Source of the DNA: Actinomycetota bacterium
GTDB taxonomy: Bacteria; Actinomycetota; Acidimicrobiia; Acidimicrobiales; CADCSY01
Direction: 5' to 3'
Assembly (NCBI GenBank): GCA_019348555.1
Contig: JAHWJH010000006.1
Coordinates: 1 to 42,120, forward strand
DNA length: 42,120 nt
Position 1 is the first letter of the stretch, and the number at the start of each line of letters is the position of its first letter. Position numbers and translations under genes: made by a program. The notes under the pieces are model-generated. The model worked only from the letters and a program-made list of their open reading frames with translations. It did not search any database and was not told the DNA's origin. Positions 35,958 through 42,120 of this stretch are shown one piece after another.

Positions 35958-37414
35958 GCACCGCGCCGCGCCTCGCCCTGGCCGGTGTCGCCGGGGCACT
36001 CCTCAGCAGCGGCCTTCCCCCCTTCGGCTGGTGGCCGCTCGCCGTGCTGGGCGCAGGCCTGTTCGCCGGGCTGCTCGACGAGGTGGCGCTGAAGCCTCGA
36101 CTGGCGGTCGGGGCGGCCACCGCCGTCGGCTTCCTCGGGCCCGGTCTGTGGTGGATGACCGAGTTCCACGTCGGCGGGTTCGTCCTGGCCGTCGCCGTGG
36201 AGGCTGCGCTGTTCACCCTGGCGCCGGCATCCACCCCCCCGGGGCGGGCCCTGTGGGTCGGTCTGCCGGCGGCCCTGGTCGGGGTCGAGGCACTGCGGAG
36301 CGCGTGGCCCTTCGGCGGGGTGCCGGTCGCCACCCTGGCCCAGACCCAGATCGGGGGACCGCTGGCCCTTGCCTCGCGCCTCGGAGGCGGGCTGCTGGTG
36401 GCCGGCATGGTGGGGGTTGCCGGCGTCGCCCTGGCCGCCGCCGCCCGCCGGCGTTGGCGAGGGGCACTCGCCGCCGGTGCCACCGTGGGCTTGGTGACCC
36501 TGGCCGGTGCCCTCGCCCCGCACGGCCACGCCGTCGCCGACATCGGCGTCGTCGCCGCCCAGAGCGGAGGGCCCCGTGGCCTGCGAGCGGTGGACAATCC
36601 GGGGGACGGGCGCCTGGATGCCGCCATCGGGGCCGCCCGGCGACTGCAGGGCGACGCCGACCTGGTGGTGTTGCCCGAGAACGCCATCACCATCGACGGT
36701 GAGGTTGCCGCCAGCGACGCCGGTCGCCAGGTGGCGGCACTGGCCGACGATCTCGACGCCACCGTCGTGGCCGGGGTGGTGGAGCGAGCCGGTGACCGCT
36801 TCCGCAACCTCGCCGTGGCCTGGGGGCCCGACGGGGCGATCCTCGGCCGCTACGAGAAGCGCCAACGGGTGCCCTTCGGCGAGTACATCCCGTGGCGCTC
36901 CGTCGTGGAGCGGGTGGCCGACGTCCGCTTCGTACCCCGCGACGCCTTCGTCGGCGAGGGCCCCGGCCTGCTGACCACGCCGGCGGGCGACCTCGGGGTC
37001 GCCATCTCCTACGAGGTCTTCTTCGCCTCGCGGGCGCGGGCGGCGGTGCGGGCAGGCGGCGAGGTGCTGCTCGTGCCCACCAACGCGTCGTCGTACCCGA
37101 CGACCCAGATGCCCGCCCTCGAGCTCGGCGCGGCCCGCCTGCGGGCCATCGAGACCGGCCGTGCGGTGGTCCAGGCCGCTCCCACGGGTTTCAGCGCCAT
37201 CATCGGCCCGGACGGGACCGTGCGCCGCCAGAGCGACCTCGGCCAGCCCGCCACCCTCGTCGCCGAAGTCGAGCGGCGTCGAGGCTCGACGCTCTACACC
37301 CGGCTCGGCGATGCGCCGGTGCTGGCGCTGGCCGCAGCGGCCGGGGTCGGGGCGTGGCTCATCGCCCGCCGCCGTCGGACCCATGAGACGTCCCGACCTC
37401 GAGCAGGAGGGTGA
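35954..37414 (+). CDS. lnt: Apolipoprotein N-acyltransferase
   Basis: TM-rich N-terminus [18 protein letters not shown]; nitrilase domain [61 protein letters not shown]. First canonical start is 36044; a CTG at 35954 includes the conserved N-terminus. Confidence 0.88.
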   Translation: MSTAPRLALAGVAGALLSSGLPPFGWWPLAVLGAGLFAGLLDEVALKPRLAVGAATAVGFLGPGLWWMTEFHVGGFVLAVAVEAALFTLAPASTPPGRALWVGLPAALVGVEALRSAWPFGGVPVATLAQTQIGGPLALASRLGGGLLVAGMVGVAGVALAAAARRRWRGALAAGATVGLVTLAGALAPHGHAVADIGVVAAQSGGPRGLRAVDNPGDGRLDAAIGAARRLQGDADLVVLPENAITIDGEVAASDAGRQVAALADDLDATVVAGVVERAGDRFRNLAVAWGPDGAILGRYEKRQRVPFGEYIPWRSVVERVADVRFVPRDAFVGEGPGLLTTPAGDLGVAISYEVFFASRARAAVRAGGEVLLVPTNASSYPTTQMPALELGAARLRAIETGRAVVQAAPTGFSAIIGPDGTVRRQSDLGQPATLVAEVERRRGSTLYTRLGDAPVLALAAAAGVGAWLIARRRRTHETSRPRAGG

Positions 37415-37829
37415 CCGGACCGTCGTTCTCGAGGGCCAGGCGCATGTGGGCGCCGAATCGACCGGTGGCCACGTCGGCCCCTAGCCCACCCAACCGCTCG
37501 ACCACGGCTGCCACCAGCGGCTCGGCGTGGTCGGGGCGGGCGGCTGCCACCCACGACGGTCGCCTGCCCCGGCGGGTGTCGCCGTAGAGGGTGAACTGGC
37601 TGACGACCAGCACCGATCGGGTCGTGTCGGCCACCGAGCGCTGCGCCGCCCCGGTGCCGTCGTCGAAGATCCTGAGGTGCCAGACCTTGTCGGCCACCAA
37701 CCGTGCCGTGGCGACGTCGTCGGTGGGGGCCACGCCGACCAGCACGCACAGCCCGGGTCCGATCTCGCCCACGACCTCGTCGGCCACGCGCACGCGGGCC
37801 CACGCCACCCGCTGCACCAATGCCCGCAT
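37359..37829 (-). CDS. dtd: D-aminoacyl-tRNA deacylase
   Basis: [75 protein letters not shown]. Confidence 0.95.
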   Translation of the reverse strand: MRALVQRVAWARVRVADEVVGEIGPGLCVLVGVAPTDDVATARLVADKVWHLRIFDDGTGAAQRSVADTTRSVLVVSQFTLYGDTRRGRRPSWVAAARPDHAEPLVAAVVERLGGLGADVATGRFGAHMRLALENDGPVTLLLEVGTSHGSDGGGR

Positions 37830-37907
37830 TCCGGCCGACCCTAGGTGGTCGTCAGGCCATGGCAGCGAGGCGAGCGCCGGACCGCCACCGGCCCGGCGCA
37901 GGGGGGT

Positions 37908-38357
37908 TCAGGAGGTGATGAGCTCCGAGTCGTCGCCAGGCAGGGCGAACAGGAGCGAATCGAGGAGGAGGTACTTGACCACCCAGAGGATGCCGAAGGC
38001 GGTGAGGTTGGCGGCGCTGACCACCAGGGTGCTGTCGTTCCAGCCGGCGGCGAAGTGCACGAGCAGGGTCGAGAACGCCAGACCGAGCAGGGCGAGGGCC
38101 CAGAAGGGCGCCACCTCCCGCCACAGGTGGTTGGGCCCCCGCTTGCCCCAGACCCACGACCGGTTGAGGGTGTAGGAGGGGATGCACCCGATCGACACGG
38201 CGGCGAGGTTGGAGGCCACCGGCGACCAGTCGAGCAACCCGTTGCACACGATGAGGACCAGCTGGGAGACCCCCACGGCCACCACCGACACGAGCGAGTA
38301 ACGGACCGGCTTGCGGTCGAACTGGGCGCGGGTGAACGCACCCAGCGATGTGGCCAT
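37908..38357 (-). CDS. GtrA family membrane protein
   Basis: Four TM helices; RYSLVSVVAVGVSQLVLIVCNGLL, SYTLNRSWVWGKR. Confidence 0.88.
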   Translation of the reverse strand: MATSLGAFTRAQFDRKPVRYSLVSVVAVGVSQLVLIVCNGLLDWSPVASNLAAVSIGCIPSYTLNRSWVWGKRGPNHLWREVAPFWALALLGLAFSTLLVHFAAGWNDSTLVVSAANLTAFGILWVVKYLLLDSLLFALPGDDSELITS

Positions 38358-38458
38358 CGACCCAGGCTACTGGTGGTCTCTCCCGCGGCGCACTTCGCGA
38401 CCCGCGGCGACAATTGTGCCATTTGGTCGACGCCACCCGACCGTGCCACCATCACCGC

Positions 38459-39685
38459 GTGAAAAGGGTGCTTCACATCTTTGGTAGTGTTGCGATACTG
38501 CTGGTGACGGCGTGCACGGGTGGCACCCAGCAGTCGGGCGGGGCCCGGACCACCGAACAGCCGTCGGTGACCGTTCCGACGCCGGTCGTCCCGGCGTTCG
38601 CCGCTGGGCGTGGCTCGGCGTCGCTGGCCGAGCTCGCCGGCGTCGGTGTCGTGCTCACCGAGGTGGCCACCTTCGATGGCCCCGTCGCCATGGCCGCCCG
38701 CCCCGGCCACGACGGGGTGCTGTTCGTGGGCGAGCGGGCCGGTGCCGTGCGGGTGCTCGACAACGGGCGGGCCGCCACCGAGCCACTGTTGACGGTGGAG
38801 ACCACCACCGACGGAGAGCGGGGCCTGCTCGGCCTGGCGTTCTCTCCGGACGGGCGCCACCTCTACGTGAGCTCCACCGATGCCAACGGTGACAGCCGCC
38901 TCGACGAGTACTCCATGGGTGCCGGCGCCACCGACGTCGACGTGGCGTCGCGGCGCACGGTGCTGCGGGTGGCGCAACCCTTCGACAACCACAACGGCGG
39001 CCACGTGACCTTCGGGCCCGACGGCCTTCTCTACTACGGGCTCGGCGACGGCGGCGGCATCGGCGATCCCGAGGGGAACGCCCAGGACACCTCCACGTTG
39101 CTCGGCTCCATCCTGCGCATCGACCCCCGCCCGCACGGTGACGCCTCCTACGCCATCCCTGCCGACAACCCGTTCGTCGCAGGCGGCGGCCGGGCCGAGA
39201 TCTTGGTCTTCGGGCTCCGCAACCCGTGGCGCTTCTCGTTCGACGCCGTCACCGGCGACCTGTGGATCGCCGACGTCGGCCAGGGCGAAGTCGAGGAGAT
39301 CAACCGCCTGGCGCCGGCGTCGGCCAGGGGGGCCAACCTCGGCTGGCCGGCCCTCGAGGGCAGCCGCCCCTATGCCGGCACGGCGCCGCCTGGCGCCGTC
39401 GCCCCGGTGTACGAGTACGGCCACGACGAGGGCCAGTCGGTCACCGGCGGATTCGTCTACCGGGGGGCACGGGTGCCCGGGTTGACGGGCGCCTACGTCT
39501 TCGCCGACCTGGTGACGGCGCGGCTGTGGGCGCTGGCCGTCGACGACGACGGGACGGTCGGTGGCCGCACCGACCTAGGGGTCGGCGTGGACCCCGGCAC
39601 CCTTGTGTCCTTTGCCGAAGACGGGAGCGGCGAGCTCTACGTCGTCTCGATCGCCGGTCCGGTCCTGCGCGTCGATCCCGCCTGA
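38459..39685 (+). CDS. PQQ-dependent sugar dehydrogenase (glucose/sorbosone dehydrogenase-like) lipoprotein
   Basis: Lipobox LLVTACTGG; GVLFVGERAGAVRVLDNG, GERGLLGLAFSPD, HNGGHVTFGPDGLLYYGLGDGG, FGLRNPWRFSFD. Confidence 0.92.
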   Translation: MKRVLHIFGSVAILLVTACTGGTQQSGGARTTEQPSVTVPTPVVPAFAAGRGSASLAELAGVGVVLTEVATFDGPVAMAARPGHDGVLFVGERAGAVRVLDNGRAATEPLLTVETTTDGERGLLGLAFSPDGRHLYVSSTDANGDSRLDEYSMGAGATDVDVASRRTVLRVAQPFDNHNGGHVTFGPDGLLYYGLGDGGGIGDPEGNAQDTSTLLGSILRIDPRPHGDASYAIPADNPFVAGGGRAEILVFGLRNPWRFSFDAVTGDLWIADVGQGEVEEINRLAPASARGANLGWPALEGSRPYAGTAPPGAVAPVYEYGHDEGQSVTGGFVYRGARVPGLTGAYVFADLVTARLWALAVDDDGTVGGRTDLGVGVDPGTLVSFAEDGSGELYVVSIAGPVLRVDPA

Positions 39686-39760
39686 GCGGGCGTCGGCGAA
39701 CGGAGCTGAGCTACGGGTGCCGCCGGGGGGCTGCGGCGTCGCCGCCTAAGCTCGACCGGC

Positions 39761-40579
39761 GTGCCCACCGTCACCCTCGACGGCGTGCGGACCCACTGGC
39801 TCGAAGCCGGCGTCGGTGAGCCGGTGCTGGTGTTGCTGCACGCCTTTCCGCTACACGCCGCCATGTGGGAGCCCCAGCTGACCGGGCTGTCCGACCGCTG
39901 CCGGGTGCTCGCCCCCGACCTCCTCGGCTTCGGCGGCTCCGACGCCCCCGCCGACCCCTCCGCCTACTCGGTGGAGCGTTGGGCCGACGGAGTGGCCGCT
40001 CTGCTCGACCACCTCGGCTTCGACCAGTTCGTGCTCGGGGGACTGTCGATGGGCGGCTACGTGGCGTTCGCCTTCCTCCGTCGCCATCGCCGGCGCGTGA
40101 GGGGCCTGCTGCTCGCCGACACCCGCGCCGGGCCCGACACCCCCGAGATCGCCCAGCGGCGCACCGACCAGGCCGCCCGGGTGGCGGCCGAAGGTCCGGC
40201 AGCGCTGGTCGACACCCTGCTGGAAGGGCTGCTCGGCGAGCGCACCCGAGCCCAGCGCCCGGCAGTGGTCGAGGCCACCCGCCGGCTGATGGACAACCCC
40301 GCGACTGGCGTCATCGGCGCGCTGGAAGCGATGAAGCGCCGGCCCGACTCCACACCGGAGCTGGCGTCCATCGACGTCCCCACGCTGGTGGCCGTCGGTG
40401 CCGACGACGTCCTGTCGCCCCCCGATGTCGCCAGGGATCTCGCCGGAGCCATTCCCGGAGCCACGTTGGCGGTCCTGCCCGACGCCGGTCACCTGTCCAG
40501 CTTCGAGGCCCCCGACGCCTTCAATGAGGCGGTCATGTCACTGCTGGGGCGATGCCAGGCTCGGGGGGACGCTCACTAG
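39761..40579 (+). CDS. Alpha/beta fold hydrolase
   Basis: LVLLHAFPLHAAMWEPQL, LGGLSMGGYVAFAFLRR (GxSxG), C-terminal PDAGHLSSFEAPDAF. Confidence 0.92.
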   Translation: MPTVTLDGVRTHWLEAGVGEPVLVLLHAFPLHAAMWEPQLTGLSDRCRVLAPDLLGFGGSDAPADPSAYSVERWADGVAALLDHLGFDQFVLGGLSMGGYVAFAFLRRHRRRVRGLLLADTRAGPDTPEIAQRRTDQAARVAAEGPAALVDTLLEGLLGERTRAQRPAVVEATRRLMDNPATGVIGALEAMKRRPDSTPELASIDVPTLVAVGADDVLSPPDVARDLAGAIPGATLAVLPDAGHLSSFEAPDAFNEAVMSLLGRCQARGDAH

Positions 40580-40590
40580 CCTGGTCCGCC

Positions 40591-41568
40591 GTGCCTGGAC
40601 GCCTGCTGGTACTCGCCGTCGTGGTCGCCGTCGCCGCCGGGGCGGCCGTCGAGCGCAACACCGACGATGCCGTCCTCAGCTCGGCCGAGCCGGGCGGTCT
40701 GTCGCGGGCGCCGGCCCGGATGGGCTCGCCGCCGATCGCCGACGCACCGGTCGCCGAACCGAGCACCGCCGAGCCGGCGCCGGCGCCGGTGACGCCTCCC
40801 GAGCCGGACGCCCCACGGGTGCCCGACGTCGAGCTCGCCGTGGCCCCCGTGGCCGCCGACGACCCCGCCGGGCTCGCCGAGCAGATCGTGGTGGCCGAGC
40901 GGGCCATCCGCGCCGACGACGCCACTCCCGAGTCCCTGGCCCGCTTCGGGCACCTCCAGCAGGTGGCGTACCGGGCGCTGGTGGTCCACCCCGAGTGGGA
41001 CGCCGAGGTGGCCGCCGCCCTTCCCGACGACCTGCGGCCGGTCATGGCCGCGAACGTGCTCGCCGGCCGGGAGCTTCGACGACCCCTGCGCACCCCCCAG
41101 ACCAAGCTGCCTGCGTGGCGCATCGTGCAGCCGGCGCCGGCCGAGGAGCTACGGGCCTATTACGAAGAGGGTGAGGCCACCTACGGCGTGCCGTGGGAGT
41201 ACCTCGCCGCCGTCAACCTCACCGAGACCCGCATGGGTCGGATCCGTGGCCTGAGCACGGCCGGCGCCCGTGGGCCGATGCAGTTCATCCCCAGCACCTG
41301 GGCCCGCTACGGCCAGGGCGACATCGACGACCCCCACGACGCCATCCTCGCCGCCGCCCGTTACCTGGCGGCCAACGGTGGGGGGTCCGGCAACATGGCC
41401 AACGCCCTCTACCGCTACAACCCGGTGTCGTGGTACGTGAAGGCGGTGACCGCCTACGCCGAGCTCCTGCAGGCCGACCCTCGCGCCTACCGCGGCTACT
41501 ACCACTGGCAGGTCTATTACGTGACCCGCGACGGCGACGTGCACCTGCCCGAGGGCTACGGCAAGTAG
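40591..41568 (+). CDS. Lytic transglycosylase (SLT-like) domain protein
   Basis: Signal-anchor VPGRLLVLAVVVAVAAGAA; YGVPWEYLAAVNLTETRMGRIRGLSTAGARGPMQFIPSTWARYGQGDIDDPHDAILAAARYLAANGG. Confidence 0.92.
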   Translation: MPGRLLVLAVVVAVAAGAAVERNTDDAVLSSAEPGGLSRAPARMGSPPIADAPVAEPSTAEPAPAPVTPPEPDAPRVPDVELAVAPVAADDPAGLAEQIVVAERAIRADDATPESLARFGHLQQVAYRALVVHPEWDAEVAAALPDDLRPVMAANVLAGRELRRPLRTPQTKLPAWRIVQPAPAEELRAYYEEGEATYGVPWEYLAAVNLTETRMGRIRGLSTAGARGPMQFIPSTWARYGQGDIDDPHDAILAAARYLAANGGGSGNMANALYRYNPVSWYVKAVTAYAELLQADPRAYRGYYHWQVYYVTRDGDVHLPEGYGK

Positions 41569-41678
41569 GCGTTTCGCGGCGGTGCCCCCCGGGGACGGCA
41601 CTGGAGAAGACGAAAGGATCAACCGATGACGAAGCCACAGTCACCGGAACTGCGACGTTCCGGCCTCGGCTCCACCGA

Positions 41679-42035
41679 TCAGGACAGCGCGAAGATCAAC
41701 GCCGACGAGAGCATCAGCCCCAAGGCGCCGAAGGCCCGGGCCGTGTCACCCAGCCACTCCACGTCAGCCGGCAGCGACAGCACCGTGGCCACCTCGGCGA
41801 CGAACAGCAGAGCCAGGGCGGGACCGACCGGGCGACGGGGTGGGGCGTCACCCGAGCGCAGCGACCCGGCCCCGAGCAGGCCCAGGCCGACGAGGCGGGT
41901 GACGAGGACGCTGGGAGCGGCCGCATCGGGTTGCAGGAGCGAGCCGTGGAGGAAGGCGGCCACGCCCACGGCGATGAAGCCGAGGGCGAGGAGGAGCTGG
42001 CCCCGGCGCTCCCCCGTCAGCATCTTGGCCCGCAC
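41679..42035 (-). CDS. Hypothetical small membrane protein (118 aa)
   Basis: Several hydrophobic helices: GQLLLALGFIAVGVAAFLHGSLL, VLVTRLVGLGLLGAGSL, VGPALALLFVAEVATVLSL, AFGALGLMLSSALIFAL. Confidence 0.6.
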   Translation of the reverse strand: MRAKMLTGERRGQLLLALGFIAVGVAAFLHGSLLQPDAAAPSVLVTRLVGLGLLGAGSLRSGDAPPRRPVGPALALLFVAEVATVLSLPADVEWLGDTARAFGALGLMLSSALIFALS

Positions 42036-42120
42036 GACGACGCCGAGGTGGCCGGCTCCAACTCCCGTGTCTCCGAGGCGCTGGCCGCCCTGCTCGGTCC
42101 GGTGACGGCGACGGACGAGG

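Noticed and set aside
42036-42120. Possible additional gene running off the 3' edge
   Set aside because: Too short at the window boundary to assign.
1-42120. tRNA/rRNA genes, CRISPR arrays, IS transposases, riboswitches
   Set aside because: None recognised by eye; tRNAscan-SE, Infernal/Rfam and ISfinder searches would be needed to exclude them formally.

Overview
High-GC (about 70%) window with dense, often overlapping genes, consistent with an actinobacterial chromosome (possibly Acidimicrobiia-like; inference only). Most of it is housekeeping or metabolic. In order: partial DHFR-family reductase; decayed ArsR-type regulator remnant; PNPOx-family flavoprotein; prfC; a putative arginine-to-glutamate block (bifunctional PutA, TIGR00300-type ornithine cyclodeaminase, GDAT-family arginine dihydrolase-like enzyme); dinB; YceI; DtxR-family regulator with a ferric-iron ABC transporter and a candidate iron box; bioY; CDGSH protein plus HelD-like helicase; YceI/MarR pair with a palindromic operator; patatin-hemE-hemH-hemG operon; nitrate/nitrite assimilation genes (Mo-reductase, DmsB-DmsC fusion, siroheme nitrite reductase-Rieske fusion, HemD-wHTH regulator); sortase, lnt, dtd, GtrA, PQQ sugar dehydrogenase, alpha/beta hydrolase and transglycosylase. 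The least ordinary segment is a compositionally distinct island at about 31.17-34.01 kb, lying between the nitrite reductase and the HemD-wHTH gene. It encodes a secreted parallel beta-helix protein ending in a duplicated pair of Cys-bounded 34-37-residue modules (A-B-A-B) that I cannot assign to a known family, plus an overlapping 65-aa ORF and a frameshifted thermonuclease. No tRNA, rRNA or CRISPR array was recognised. All calls come from reading the sequence and the supplied ORF track; no database search was run.
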